NCBI GenBank assembly: GCA_009996675.1
Contig: JAACZQ010000018.1
Span: 1 to 42,492 of the forward strand
DNA from: Chitinophagaceae bacterium
GTDB taxonomy: Bacteria; Bacteroidota; Bacteroidia; Chitinophagales; Chitinophagaceae
Length of the DNA: 42,492 bases
Direction of reading: 5' to 3'
Positions 1 to 9,700 of the stretch are shown here, in pieces. The translations under genes were made by a program, and so were the position numbers. The notes under the pieces are model-generated. The model was not told the origin of the DNA and ran no database searches. It was given only the letters and a program-made list of their open reading frames with translations. Numbering within the stretch: position 1 is the stretch's first letter; every line of letters starts with the position of its first letter.

Positions 1-3
1 CTC

Positions 4-684
4 ATGATTCGAAAAGCCTGGTGGAAGATATTATCATTTCTCTTGCTTGTTTATACCTGTACGTATGGGTTCCTGGTGAAGGTGCCCAGGCTGGATGACC
101 GAATGCAGGAGTCGATCCGCAATTTCTTTTTCCATGTGCCCATGTGGTTTGCGATGATGATCCTCCTGGGCGTTTCATTGGTTTACGCCATCCGTTACCT
201 GCGTACACAAAATCCCCGTCACGATTATTATGCAGTTGCATTTGCTGCGAGTGGGACTATTTTTGGGTTACTCGGATTGGTTACCGGAGCCATCTGGGCC
301 AATTACCAGTGGGGTAGTCCCTGGTCGGGTGATCCCAAACAAAACGGAGCAGCCATTGCTATCTTGATTTACCTGGCCTACTTTGTATTACGTGGCAGTA
401 TGAATGATGAGGAGAAGAAAGCAAGGATTGGTGCGGTATACAATATTTTCGCTTTTTTCATGCTGTTCCCAACGCTCTGGATTTTACCACGATTAACGGA
501 ATCATTACATCCGGGTGGTCAGGGCAGTGAAGGGAATCCGGGTATTAACGGAAAAGATATGGATGCCCAGATGCGTACCGTGTTTTATCCGGCTGTAATA
601 GGGTGGACCCTCTTGGGTGTATGGATCAGTACATTACGCATCCGTTATCAAATTATTAAAGAACAAAAACATGCTCATGAATAA
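4..684 (+). CDS. ccmC: CcmC-type heme handling protein for cytochrome c maturation
   Basis: This 226-residue integral membrane protein belongs to the CcmC/CcsA heme-handling family, which presents heme at the outer face of the inner membrane for transfer to CcmE. It has about six hydrophobic segments. The tryptophan-rich heme-binding loop reads WGSPWSGDPK (residues 103-112), the form I associate with Bacteroidota CcmC rather than the proteobacterial WGTWWVWD. Two candidate axial histidines flank it, in HVPMWF (His44) and SLHPGG (His169). The ATG lies three bases inside the window, so any upstream operon partner is out of sight. Its 3' end overlaps the ccmD-like gene by 8 bases, which suggests translational coupling. 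Function is confident by family; details of heme ligation are inferred. Confidence 0.9.
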   Translation: MIRKAWWKILSFLLLVYTCTYGFLVKVPRLDDRMQESIRNFFFHVPMWFAMMILLGVSLVYAIRYLRTQNPRHDYYAVAFAASGTIFGLLGLVTGAIWANYQWGSPWSGDPKQNGAAIAILIYLAYFVLRGSMNDEEKKARIGAVYNIFAFFMLFPTLWILPRLTESLHPGGQGSEGNPGINGKDMDAQMRTVFYPAVIGWTLLGVWISTLRIRYQIIKEQKHAHE

Positions 685-883
685 AATCAGAACAGGCATC
701 TTGCTGGTTATGGCCCTGCTGGTTGGTTTGGGTGTTTCTGCCCAGGAAGCAGTGGGGCAAACCGACGTGATGCGAAGCAATGGAAAAATCTATGTAGTTA
801 TGGCGGTAGTGGTTACCATCTTGATTGGATTATTTGCCTACGTTTTCGCACTCGATCGGAAGATCAGTAAACTGGAAAAATAA
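677..883 (+). CDS. CcmD-like small membrane protein
   Basis: This is a 68-residue protein with an N-terminal hydrophobic stretch resembling a signal sequence (ending near VSAQ), a short extracytoplasmic linker with RSNGKIYVV, and one strong transmembrane helix followed by a charged tail (DRKISKLEK). Size, topology and position directly after ccmC fit the CcmD family, which in other bacteria helps release holo-CcmE from the CcmABC complex. The start was set at the ATG that begins MNKIRTG; an ATG two codons earlier (671) is possible, and longer upstream extensions lie entirely inside ccmC. The start codon overlaps the end of ccmC. No ccmE or ccmF is seen in the window. Confidence 0.75.
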   Translation: MNKIRTGILLVMALLVGLGVSAQEAVGQTDVMRSNGKIYVVMAVVVTILIGLFAYVFALDRKISKLEK

Positions 884-937
884 ATAACGGGAAGCCTGCT
901 TCCCTGAACATAAGTCAAAAACAAAAACGATTCGCTC

Positions 938-2359
938 ATGTCAGATCACAAACCGTATAGCTTCTTCCAGAGTGTGGAAAGAAGTTTTGATAAAGCGGCC
1001 CTCTTTACTAATTGGGAAAAAGGATTACTGGAACAGATCAAAGCCTGTAACAGCATTTACAGTATGCGTTTTCCTGTGAAGATGGATGATGGCCGTATTG
1101 AGGTTATTGAAGCTTACCGGGTGCAGCATTCGCAGCACAAATCACCCTGTAAAGGTGGTATCCGCTTTAGTGATGAAGTAAATCAGGATGAAGTAATGGC
1201 CCTGGCTTCACTCATGACGTACAAATGTGCTATTGTGAATGTGCCTTTTGGTGGCGGTAAAGGTGGTATCAAAATCAACCCCCGCAACTACAGTGCATAT
1301 GAACTGGAAAAAATCACACGTCGTTACACGGCTGAACTGGTAAAGAAAAACTTTATCGGACCTGGTATTGATGTACCTGCGCCCGATTACGGAACCGGTG
1401 AAAGAGAAATGGCCTGGATCGTGGATACCTACGCTTCTCTCAAACCCGGTGAGATTGATGCTGCCGGTTGTGTAACCGGTAAACCCGTAACACAGGGTGG
1501 GGTACGTGGCCGTAAAGAAGCAACCGGACTGGGTGTATTCTTCGGTATCCGCGAAGTGTGCAGCATGGCTGATGTTATGCAGCAGCGCGGACTGACCACT
1601 GGTGTGGAAGGCAAAACCATTGTAGTGCAAGGACTGGGTAATGTGGGATACCACAGTGCTAAATTCTTCCGTGAGCATGGTTCCAAAGTAGTAGCTATTG
1701 CTGAATATGAAGGTGCTATTTACAATGCAGATGGTTTGAATGAAGATGAAGTATTCCAGCATAGAAAGGCTACCGGTTCTATCCTGAATTTTCCCGGAGC
1801 CACCAACCTGGCCAAGAGTTCAGATGCCCTGGAACTGGAATGTGATATCCTGATTCCCGCCGCTTTGGAAAATGTGATCAATGGTGAGAACGCTCCCAAT
1901 GTAAAAGCAAAAATTATTGGTGAAGCTGCCAACGGACCATTGACTCCGGAAGCCGATGAGATATTGGCTGCGAAAGGTGTATTGGTTGTACCCGATATGT
2001 ACCTGAATGCAGGCGGTGTTACCGTATCCTATTTCGAGTGGTTGAAAAACCTCAGCCACGTTCGTTATGGTCGCATGGAAAAGCGCTTTACAGAAAACCT
2101 GAACAGTCATATCCTCGGAACGATTGAAGGACTGACAGGCAAAAATGTGAGTGAAAAAGAACGCAAGTTCATCATGCATGGCCCTGAGGAAGTAGACCTG
2201 GTACACAGCGGACTAGAGGAAACCATGATTACTGCTACCCGCGAAATCATGGAGATCTGGAAAAAGAATCCGGAGATTCCCGATATGCGTACAGCTGCTT
2301 ATGTATGTGCGATTAATAAAGTAGGAACATCTTACGCCGAACTGGGTATTTTCCCTTAA
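938..2359 (+). CDS. gdhA: Glu/Leu/Phe/Val dehydrogenase, probably glutamate dehydrogenase
   Basis: This 473-residue enzyme would catalyse reversible oxidative deamination of glutamate to 2-oxoglutarate and ammonia in the cytosol. The N-terminal substrate domain carries the three family lysines, in [10 protein letters not shown] (Lys72), MTYKCA (Lys96) and PFGGGKGG (Lys108, the catalytic position), followed by PAPDYGTG with the conserved aspartate. The C-terminal Rossmann domain has VQGLGNVG as the dinucleotide-binding loop. The protein resembles the longer Bacteroidota members of the family. Cofactor preference (NAD or NADP) cannot be read reliably. It follows the ccmD-like gene after 54 bases and ends in a strong intrinsic terminator, so it may be the last gene of the ccm transcript or have its own promoter. 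Confidence 0.9.
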   Translation: MSDHKPYSFFQSVERSFDKAALFTNWEKGLLEQIKACNSIYSMRFPVKMDDGRIEVIEAYRVQHSQHKSPCKGGIRFSDEVNQDEVMALASLMTYKCAIVNVPFGGGKGGIKINPRNYSAYELEKITRRYTAELVKKNFIGPGIDVPAPDYGTGEREMAWIVDTYASLKPGEIDAAGCVTGKPVTQGGVRGRKEATGLGVFFGIREVCSMADVMQQRGLTTGVEGKTIVVQGLGNVGYHSAKFFREHGSKVVAIAEYEGAIYNADGLNEDEVFQHRKATGSILNFPGATNLAKSSDALELECDILIPAALENVINGENAPNVKAKIIGEAANGPLTPEADEILAAKGVLVVPDMYLNAGGVTVSYFEWLKNLSHVRYGRMEKRFTENLNSHILGTIEGLTGKNVSEKERKFIMHGPEEVDLVHSGLEETMITATREIMEIWKKNPEIPDMRTAAYVCAINKVGTSYAELGIFP

Positions 2360-2379
2360 TCGGTTTAACACCTATACTG

Positions 2380-2418
2380 ATCCGGGGCCGCTTTTACTGC
2401 TGGTCCCGGATTTTTTTT
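2380..2418 (+). terminator. Intrinsic terminator of gdhA
   Basis: A 10-bp stem (ATCCGGGGCC pairing with GGTCCCGGAT, one G-T wobble) with a 12-base loop is followed directly by eight T residues. It sits 20 bases after the gdhA stop codon. The T run reaches the stop codon of the convergent minus-strand gene. Confidence 0.85.
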
Positions 2419-2851
2419 ATCCGTATGCAGGTAATTGTGCCAGCGCTTCAATACTACCGGCCTGTACGCGAACACCACGGGTTTCTTTTCCGTTGGTTAT
2501 GATCAGGTATTGTACCTGCAGGCTGATGTTGTACTGTAATACCTGGCTGACTACCTGTTCTGTAAGTGGTGTATTCATTTCCTTGCATTCTACCATCAGC
2601 CAGGGTTGCTGGTCTTTATAGACCAGGATATCGAATCGTTTTTTCCGTTCACCCAGCAGTATTTCTTTTTCTACGGCTATAAGGCTTGCCGGGTATTGCA
2701 TGGTTTGAATGAGGTATTGCATAAAATGTTGCCGTACCCATTCTTCGGGCGTAAGCCGAACCCATTTTCTCCGCAAAGGATCAAATATCCAGTCGCGTTC
2801 ACCTTCCTGTTTTAGCCGGGGGGCATACTGTGGGTACTGAATAGGGATCAT
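2417..2851 (-). CDS. Small PD-(D/E)XK protein, HsdR N-terminal-like (HSDR_N_2)
   Basis: This 144-residue soluble protein resembles the stand-alone 'type I restriction enzyme R protein N-terminal' family that is widespread in Bacteroidota. The nuclease-fold signature is visible as RFDILVY (Asp74) followed by MVECKEMN (Glu88 and Lys90), that is D-x(13)-ExK. The C-terminal part, QVLQYN...YLIITNGKETRG, is also typical. No restriction or modification partner lies nearby, so a role in restriction is unlikely; DNA or RNA end processing or repair is a guess. I start it at ATG 2851 (MIPIQYPQ), where similarity to the family seems to begin, rather than at an upstream in-frame ATG at 2917 that lies on top of a candidate promoter. 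Confidence 0.75.
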   Translation of the reverse strand: MIPIQYPQYAPRLKQEGERDWIFDPLRRKWVRLTPEEWVRQHFMQYLIQTMQYPASLIAVEKEILLGERKKRFDILVYKDQQPWLMVECKEMNTPLTEQVVSQVLQYNISLQVQYLIITNGKETRGVRVQAGSIEALAQLPAYG

Positions 2852-2901
2852 AAAGCTTGCAGGGCAACTATTTTTTTTGTATTTTAGCCAATTAACTTGT
2901 T

Positions 2902-2909
2902 CAAAGATA
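2902..2909 (-). promoter_or_regulatory. Candidate Bacteroidota -7 element for the HsdR_N-like gene
   Basis: On the minus strand the sequence reads TATCTTTG, a perfect match to TAnnTTTG, about 50 bases before the chosen ATG. A clear -33 TTTG at normal spacing is not seen. Confidence 0.35.
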
Positions 2910-2937
2910 CCCGGCAAATCCTAAATTTTTCAGGAAT

Positions 2938-3708
2938 ATGAAAACGAAATCTGAGATCGTCAATAACTGGTTACCCCGCTATACAGGGGAAAAAATCGAA
3001 AATTTCGGCGAGTATATCCTGCTCACCAATTTCAGCAATTATGTGCACATGTTTGCCAAATGGAATAAAGTGAAAGTGGTGGGTGCCGACAGACCTATGC
3101 AATGTGCAACGGCCAACGGAATTACCATTATTAATTTTGGCATGGGGAGTCCGGGTGCTGCCACCATCATGGATCTGCTGACAGCCATTGAGCCCAAAGC
3201 GGTTTTATTCCTGGGCAAGTGTGGTGGTCTCAAACGCCGCAATAAACTGGGTGATCTGATCCTGCCCATCGCCGCCATCCGGGGAGAAGGTACTTCCAAT
3301 GACTATTTTCCTCCTGAAGTACCTGCTATGCCTGCATTCGCTTTACAGAAAGCTATTTCAACCACCATACGAGATTATAAAGTGGACTACTGGACCGGTA
3401 CCGTGTATACCACTAACCGCCGGGTATGGGAACACGACGAAGAGTTTAAAGCCTATCTCACCAAAGTAAGGGCGTATGCTATTGATATGGAAACAGCCAC
3501 CATCTTCACGGTTGGTTTTTACAATAAAATACCTACCGGCGCATTATTGCTGGTAAGCGATCAGCCCATGGTTCCCGATGGGGTTAAAACAGAAGCTTCC
3601 GATAAAAAAGTAACCGAACAGTTTGTGGAAAAACACTTACGCATTGGAATCGATTCACTGATGCAACTGATTAATGACGGGCTTACTGTAAGGCATCTGC
3701 GGTTTTAA
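2938..3708 (+). CDS. amn: AMP nucleosidase (short Bacteroidota type)
   Basis: This 256-residue cytosolic enzyme belongs to the PNP/UDP phosphorylase superfamily and would hydrolyse AMP to adenine and ribose 5-phosphate. Visible family signatures are NFGMGSPGAATIMDLL (phosphate or ribose site), LFLGKCGGLK, the purine-site segment AIDMETATIF with the conserved Met-Glu pair, and LLVSDQPM with the aspartate of the base site. It lacks the long N-terminal regulatory domain of E. coli Amn, as is usual for Bacteroidota. The gene is divergent from the HsdR_N-like gene and convergent with ccmB. Substrate assignment rests on overall resemblance to the annotated Bacteroidota AMP nucleosidase family; a related nucleoside phosphorylase is the main alternative. 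Confidence 0.82.
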   Translation: MKTKSEIVNNWLPRYTGEKIENFGEYILLTNFSNYVHMFAKWNKVKVVGADRPMQCATANGITIINFGMGSPGAATIMDLLTAIEPKAVLFLGKCGGLKRRNKLGDLILPIAAIRGEGTSNDYFPPEVPAMPAFALQKAISTTIRDYKVDYWTGTVYTTNRRVWEHDEEFKAYLTKVRAYAIDMETATIFTVGFYNKIPTGALLLVSDQPMVPDGVKTEASDKKVTEQFVEKHLRIGIDSLMQLINDGLTVRHLRF

Positions 3709-3746
3709 CCGGGAAGGTATTGGGTGGGGTTAATTATTAGGGGTAG

Positions 3747-3764
3747 GGTTAATTATTATTAACC
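3747..3764. terminator. Possible weak terminator hairpin between amn and ccmB
   Basis: A 7-bp stem (GGTTAAT/ATTAACC) with a 4-base loop lies in the 70-base gap between the convergent genes. It is AT-rich and has no clean T run. A direct repeat of the GGGTTAATTATTA type precedes it. Confidence 0.3.
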
Positions 3765-3778
3765 ACAACGATACCACA

Positions 3779-4438
3779 TCAGTCTTTCCACAAAAAAGGA
3801 AACAGAATCACGGCAAGTGCAATGACGAGGCAGTCGAGGCCGATTAAAAGGAAGACCATTTGCCACCAGCCTCCCTGGATGATATCGGAGAAAGCTGTTC
3901 CGGCTATTTTCATCAACAAGAGTAACTGCGGAATGATCAGGGGGAATCCCATGATGGCCATCATGGCTGCCTGTTGCTGTGCTTTGGCGGCAATGGCGGC
4001 CAGAAAAGTAAAGACCAGGCTAAGGCTGATGCCTCCCAGACAGGCAATACCCATGAAACGGAACCAGTGCTCCAGCGGATTGCCCAATAACAGGGTGAAC
4101 ACACATAAGCCCAGAAAACTCATAACCAGCATGAGTACCAGGTTGAACAGCAGCTTAGCCAGTATGAAATCGCGTGCACCGGCTATGGAATAAAAGTACA
4201 GCATGCGGCCCCGGCTTTCCTGTAAAAAGCTTTTGGCTACCGCGTTCACACAAACAAAAAGCTGGATTACCCAAAACAAGCTGTTCCAGACAGATTCTTC
4301 GGGTTGTCCCATGGACAGGTAAACAACAAAAATGGTGGAAGCGATATAGAGTAATACACCATACAACGTGTATTGCTGGCGGATTTCCAGCAAGATGTCT
4401 TTACGGACCAGTGTAAGTATGGGGCGGTTATTTTTCAT
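3779..4438 (-). CDS. ccmB: CcmB-type heme ABC exporter membrane subunit
   Basis: This 219-residue polytopic protein matches CcmB, the permease of the CcmAB transporter that drives release of holo-CcmE. It has an N-terminal amphipathic segment ([21 protein letters not shown]) and about six hydrophobic helices, with [25 protein letters not shown] as the family core. I chose ATG 4438 (MKNNRPIL); an upstream in-frame ATG lies well inside tdk. The start overlaps the 3' end of tdk by 11 bases, so the two are co-transcribed. It is separated from ccmC by about 3 kb of unrelated genes and is on the other strand, so the ccm set is split here. No ccmA is visible. Confidence 0.85.
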   Translation of the reverse strand: MKNNRPILTLVRKDILLEIRQQYTLYGVLLYIASTIFVVYLSMGQPEESVWNSLFWVIQLFVCVNAVAKSFLQESRGRMLYFYSIAGARDFILAKLLFNLVLMLVMSFLGLCVFTLLLGNPLEHWFRFMGIACLGGISLSLVFTFLAAIAAKAQQQAAMMAIMGFPLIIPQLLLLMKIAGTAFSDIIQGGWWQMVFLLIGLDCLVIALAVILFPFLWKD

Positions 4439-4994
4439 GGAAACATTTCCGGCAGCGGGGTTCATACGTTTCTTTTTCCCCCAGTAATACCTGTCCGTCA
4501 TCGTTTGTTTTACGATATGAAATATTAGCGATATTCCCACATTTCATGCAAATGGCATGTAGCTTGGTAATATAATCTGCAATGGCCAGTAAGTTGGGCA
4601 TCTGTCCGAATGGCCGCCCCAGATAGTCCATATCCAGTCCGGCTACAATAACCCGGATACCCCTCAGTGCCAGTGTTTCACAGACATGCATGATCTGGTC
4701 ATCAAAAAACTGGGCTTCATCAATACCAACTACATCAACATCCTGCGCCATTAATAAAATGGTTTGGGAATTTTCAATAGGGGTGGAGTGGATGCTGTTG
4801 GCATCATGACTAACTACCTGTGTTTCATCGTAACGGACATCAATGGCGGGTTTGAAAATTTCTACCCGCAGGTTGGCAATTTTGGCCCTTTTCAGTCGGC
4901 GGATCAATTCTTCGGTTTTGCCGCTGAACATACTGCCACAGATGACTTCAATCCATCCTCTGCGTTCACCGGTAAGATTAGGTTCTATAAACAT
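4428..4994 (-). CDS. tdk: Thymidine kinase (type II)
   Basis: This 188-residue cytosolic enzyme phosphorylates thymidine with ATP in the pyrimidine salvage pathway. The P-loop GSMFSGKT is at residues 20-27, the Walker B and catalytic region reads [12 protein letters not shown], and the lasso domain with the zinc site shows CMKCG plus a C-terminal CRKC. Length is usual for type II enzymes. It is the first gene of a two-gene unit with ccmB and is divergent from a small secreted protein gene. Confidence 0.94.
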   Translation of the reverse strand: MFIEPNLTGERRGWIEVICGSMFSGKTEELIRRLKRAKIANLRVEIFKPAIDVRYDETQVVSHDANSIHSTPIENSQTILLMAQDVDVVGIDEAQFFDDQIMHVCETLALRGIRVIVAGLDMDYLGRPFGQMPNLLAIADYITKLHAICMKCGNIANISYRKTNDDGQVLLGEKETYEPRCRKCFHEK

Positions 4995-5049
4995 GTTAAA
5001 CTTGGCTGTGTGGAAGCAGGCAAATTACTTTAATTCAAGCTTATTTTCG

Positions 5050-5057
5050 TAAATTTG
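5050..5057 (+). promoter_or_regulatory. Candidate -7 element for the 5112 gene
   Basis: TAAATTTG matches TAnnTTTG and lies 54 bases before the ATG of the small secreted protein, in the divergent gap with tdk. The -33 element is not clear. Confidence 0.4.
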
Positions 5058-5111
5058 TTCTGCAAATAAAGCATTGATCACCCTACCCTGAGCAGTAAGG
5101 TCATTCTTTCT

Positions 5112-5531
5112 ATGAAAGGTTTACTCAAAAAGTATGTCGTACTGCTGTTATTACTCAGTTTTGCCAATATAGTTACGGCAAGACCGGGTGGCTACTTTCT
5201 GAACGTAAAAGTATCGGCCGAGGCAGATGAGCTTCAGTACAACAAGACCGAATCTTTCACCCTGATTGAGTTTTTGCTGGAATCTGTTCACGGGCTTTCC
5301 GATAATATTCCCAACAACGAGGAACAGGGTATTCATTACAGCATATTCCGCACAAATGGTAAAATCAGCAGCCTGCGGGCTCCCGCCGAAAAAAAGCCAT
5401 TCGCTTCATTTGCCATAAGCCCGGTGCCACCGATGCTGTCGGCCGGATCTGATCCCATTCCTTCCCGTCAATTATCACCAGCTCCGAATGGAGAAGTGTA
5501 TAGTTTCCTTTTCCGGTTAACACCGTTCTGA
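5112..5531 (+). CDS. Small secreted protein of unknown function
   Basis: I do not recognise this 139-residue protein. It starts with a clear signal peptide (MKGLLKKYVVLLLLLSFANIVTA, cleavage predicted before RPGG). The mature part begins with a polar segment and ends in a proline- and serine-rich stretch (residues about 90-130) before FLFRLTPF. No cysteine and no lipobox are seen, so it should be periplasmic or secreted. It stands alone between tdk and the RND operon. A TAnnTTTG element upstream and a plausible signal peptide support it as a real gene. Confidence 0.65.
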   Translation: MKGLLKKYVVLLLLLSFANIVTARPGGYFLNVKVSAEADELQYNKTESFTLIEFLLESVHGLSDNIPNNEEQGIHYSIFRTNGKISSLRAPAEKKPFASFAISPVPPMLSAGSDPIPSRQLSPAPNGEVYSFLFRLTPF

Positions 5532-5562
5532 GTACAAGTCACGCTCATCATTTCAAGTATTG

Positions 5563-5588
5563 ATACGCCCCGTAGATACAGGGCGTAT
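5563..5588 (+). terminator. Hairpin after the 5112 gene
   Basis: ATACGCCC and GGGCGTAT form an 8-bp stem with a 10-base loop, 32 bases after the stop codon and before the RND operon. It lacks a T run, so it may be an RNA end-protecting hairpin rather than a true intrinsic terminator. Confidence 0.4.
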
Positions 5589-5629
5589 GACTGTATATCA
5601 GTGCTTCATTCAATTAATGTTAACCGAAA

Positions 5630-6754
5630 ATGAAATCATTTTTACCCTTAGTTATAGGTATTATCTGTGTTGTTACTGCATGTAAACAAAACCCAAAAGC
5701 AAGTGCGCAGGAGGAACCAGCTGAAATGCCGGTATTGGAAATTAGGCATAAAGACACCCTGCTGCTTACCGATTATGTATCCAATATACAGGCTGTTAAA
5801 AACGTGGAAATCCGCGCACGAGTTCAGGGCTTCCTCGACCAGATTTTTGTAGATGAAGGAAAGGAAGTGAAAAAAGGACAGGTCTTGTTTCAGATTCAGA
5901 ACCTGGAATATGTAACGGAACTGGCTAAAGCAAAAGCCAGTGTTTCCAATACACAGGCAGAAGCCAAAGCAGCCGAACTCGAACTGGATCGTATAAAAGT
6001 ACTGGTCGATAAAAAAGTTATAGCTGCTACCGAATATGAACTGGCATCGGCCAAGCTCCGTGCTGCCAAAGCCCGTGTGGAAGAGGCCAAAGCCGTGGAA
6101 ACCAGTGCGCAAAACAAACTAACCCTTACCAGCATATTATCGCCCTTTGATGGCGTGATCGATCGTATCCCTTTGAAAATCGGAAGCCTGATCGACGAAG
6201 GAACCCTGCTCACTACTATTTCGGATGTGCATGATGTATTTGCTTATTTCCATGTTTCCGAAAATGAATACCTGCGCTATAAAAAAGATATGGGTAGTGC
6301 AAGCGGACATAATAAGCCCATTCGGCTCATCCTTACCGATGGCAGTGAATATCCTTATGCCGGTAGAATCGAAACCATGGACGGAGAAATCAATGAAAAC
6401 ACCGGAGCCATTGCATTCCGGGCGAGATTCCCCAATCCGGGTAAATTATTAAAACATGGTGCTTCCGGTAAAGTGCGGCTGATGAGTGAAGTCAAAAACA
6501 CCATGCTCGTTCCACAGAAATCTGTTTTTGAAGTTCAGGATAAGAACTATGTGTTTGTAGTAGGGAATGATAATGTAGTAAAAATGCGGGGCTTTACGTA
6601 CAGTAAACGGGTTGCCGACTACTACATTGTTGAACAAGGCATAAGGCCAGGCGAAAAAATTGTGTTTGAAGGTGTACAATCCATCCGAGATGGTGCTCGC
6701 ATCAAACCCAAACTGGTTACCGCTGAAAATCTCATTGCTTACTCCAAACAATAA
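5630..6754 (+). CDS. RND efflux periplasmic adaptor (membrane fusion protein), lipoprotein
   Basis: This 374-residue AcrA/MexA-type adaptor would bridge the inner-membrane pump and the outer-membrane channel. It has a lipoprotein signal with the lipobox VTAC (Cys18), a split lipoyl domain (RARVQGFLDQIFVDEGKEVKKGQVLF and SPFDGVIDRIPLKIGSLIDEG), and between them an alanine-rich helical hairpin of about 75 residues. The beta-barrel and membrane-proximal domains follow. It is the first gene of a three-gene operon; the pump gene starts 5 bases after its stop. Substrates are unknown, and the family handles toxic organic compounds and antibiotics. Confidence 0.9.
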   Translation: MKSFLPLVIGIICVVTACKQNPKASAQEEPAEMPVLEIRHKDTLLLTDYVSNIQAVKNVEIRARVQGFLDQIFVDEGKEVKKGQVLFQIQNLEYVTELAKAKASVSNTQAEAKAAELELDRIKVLVDKKVIAATEYELASAKLRAAKARVEEAKAVETSAQNKLTLTSILSPFDGVIDRIPLKIGSLIDEGTLLTTISDVHDVFAYFHVSENEYLRYKKDMGSASGHNKPIRLILTDGSEYPYAGRIETMDGEINENTGAIAFRARFPNPGKLLKHGASGKVRLMSEVKNTMLVPQKSVFEVQDKNYVFVVGNDNVVKMRGFTYSKRVADYYIVEQGIRPGEKIVFEGVQSIRDGARIKPKLVTAENLIAYSKQ

Positions 6755-6759
6755 ATCTG

Positions 6760-9700
6760 ATGTTCGATATATTTATTAAGCGGCCTGTACTGTCGCTGGT
6801 TATTTCTTTGTTGATTACCCTGTTGGGTGTACTGGCCCTGTTTGGTTTGCCGGTAACACAATTTCCCGATATCGTTCCGCCTTCTGTAACCGTAACAGCC
6901 AAATATACAGGTGCCAATGCCGAAGTCTGTGCGAAAGCAGTAGCAACGCCGCTCGAAAGAGCCATTAATGGAGTGCCGGGAATGACGTACATGTCGTCGG
7001 TATCCAGTAATAATGGTATTACCCTCATATCTATTGCTTTCAAAGTAGGTACCGATCCCGATCAGGCAGCGGTAAACGTGCAGAACCGTGTGACAACAGT
7101 ATTGGATGAACTGCCGGAAGAAGTTATTAAAGCCGGTGTGACTACGGAAAAGGAAGTGAACAGTATGCTGCTCTACCTGAATGTGATGAGTGAAGACAGC
7201 ACAGCTGATGAACAATTCATTTACAATTTTGCCGACATCAATATCCTGCAGGAACTGAAGCGGATCGACGGCGTAGGTTTTGCAGAAATCATGGGCTCAC
7301 GGGAATATGCCATGCGTGTATGGCTGAGGCCAGACCGGATGTTGTCGTATAATATTTCCGCACAGGATGTAGTGGATGCACTGCGCAATCAGAATGTGGA
7401 AGCCGCACCTGGTAAAACCGGGGAAAGCTCCGGTCGCAATGCAGGATCACTGCAATACGTATTGCGTTATACCGGCAAAAGAGCCGAAGCCAAGGATTAT
7501 GAAAATATGGTTATCCGTGCAGAGCAGAATGGATCGGTTTTACGGCTGAAAGATGTGGCCGATATTGAATTTGGATCCATGACATACAGCATGGTCTCCA
7601 AAACCGATGGCCGACCCTCTGCCTCCATCATGTTGAAACAAAGGCCGGGTTCAAATGCAAGGGAAGTGATTCAGAATGTTAAGAACCGCATGGCGGAATT
7701 GAAAGAAACTTCTTTCCCGCCGGGCATGACCTACAATTTTGCTTACGATGTATCCCGCTTCCTGGATGCATCCATACAGGAAGTGGTGAAGACCCTTTTT
7801 GAAGCTTTCCTGCTGGTGTTTGTGGTGGTATTCCTGTTCCTCCAGGATTTTCGCTCCACTCTTATTCCTGCATTGGCCGTACCTGTGGCACTGATTGGTA
7901 CGCTCGCTTTCATGCAAATGTTGGGCTTCTCCATTAACCTGCTTACCCTGTTTGCACTGGTACTGGCCATTGGTATTGTGGTGGATAATGCCATTGTAGT
8001 GGTGGAAGCGGTACACGTAAAAATGACGGAACACCATTTGTCGGCGATGGATGCCACCATCGCAGCCATGAAAGAGATCAGTGGTGCATTGATTGCCATT
8101 ACAGTGGTTATGTCTGCGGTATTTATACCCGTAGCATTCCTTTCTGGTCCTGTTGGGGTATTCTATCGCCAGTTTTCACTTACACTGGCTATTTCAATTG
8201 TAATATCCGGTATCAATGCCGTAACACTCACACCGGCCTTGTGCGCTCTGATGCTGCGCCATACAACCGTTCCTGCCAAAAAGAATGCTTTGCAGAAATT
8301 CTTTGCGGGCTTTAACCGTGGTTATGATAAAACTGCGAATCGATACCAGCGCTGGATAACAGCAATAGCCGGACGCAGGCTGGTAACACTTGTATTACTG
8401 GGTGCTTTCTTCCTGGCAACCTGGGGATCGGCAGCCATATTGCCAACGGGTTTTATCCCCACCGAAGATCAGGGTATGATCTATGTGAACATCAATACAC
8501 CGCCGGGCTCTACTGTGGAAAGAACAGAAGCTGTGATGAAACAGGTGCAGGAAGCGGCATCATCCATGGAAAGTGTAGAGAATATTTCCACCCTTTCAGG
8601 GTATAGTCTGGTAACAGAAGTGGCGGGTGCTTCTTATGGTATGGCTATGATCAATCTCAAACCATGGAAAGAAAGATCCGTATCGGTTCAGGAGATGATT
8701 GAACAGTTAAGGGCCAAAACCAACAATATCAAAGATGCATCCATTGAATTCTTCCCGCCACCCACAGTACCTGGATTTGGTAATGCCAGTGGTTTTGAAA
8801 TGCGTATCCTCGATAAAACAGGTGCGGGTAATCTGGCGCGTACAGCTGCGGTAACCAATATGCTGATTGATTCATTAAAACAGACCAGAGTCATCGGCGC
8901 TGCATTCACCAGTTTCGATCCCAATTTCCCCCAATACCTTATTCATGTGGATGAAGATATGGCGGCACAAAAGGGAGTAAGCATTGATAATGCGATGAGT
9001 ACCCTGCAGACACTGGTGGGTAGTTATTATGCAACAAATTTTATCCGCTTCGGACAGATGTACAAAGTAATGGTACAGGCTTATCCGGAATACCGGGGCA
9101 AACCGGAGGATATATTGCATCTCTATGTAAAGAACAACCGGGGTGAAATGGTTCCTTATTCCACTTTTGTAAAACTGGAAAGGGTATTCGGACCAGAGCA
9201 ATTAACGCGCTACAATATGTATACAGCTGCATTGATCAGCGGAGATGCGGCGCCAGGTTTCAGCAGTGGTGATGCCATTAAAACCCTGGAAGCAACTGCT
9301 CAGCGCGTATTACCCAGGGGCTTTGATTATGAGTGGTCGGGTATGACACGTGAACAGATATTATCCGGCAACCAGGCTGTATTCATTTTCCTGATCTGTT
9401 TGATTTTTGTATATCTCCTGCTGGCAGCCCAGTATGAAAGTTTTCTCTTGCCGCTTTCGGTAATTCTTTCCTTGCCCGCTGGTATTTTCGGTGCTTTTAT
9501 CAGCCTGAAATTGCTGGGCCTGGAAAATAATATTTATGCACAAGTGGCACTGGTAATGCTGATCGGGTTATTGGGAAAGAATGCTATCCTGATTGTAGAA
9601 TTCGCCATTCAACGGCGTAAACAAGGATTCCGCATTGCAGAGGCAGCGGTGGAAGGGGCTGTGTCGCGCTTGCGTCCCATTCTCATGACTTCTTTCGCTT

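Noticed and set aside
1208..1762. 184-residue open frame on the minus strand inside gdhA
   Set aside because: It is a shadow of the well-supported glutamate dehydrogenase gene and shows no protein-like pattern.
2417..2851. Restriction-modification system suggested by the HsdR N-terminal-like domain
   Set aside because: The protein is only 144 residues, has no helicase part, and no methylase or specificity gene is near.
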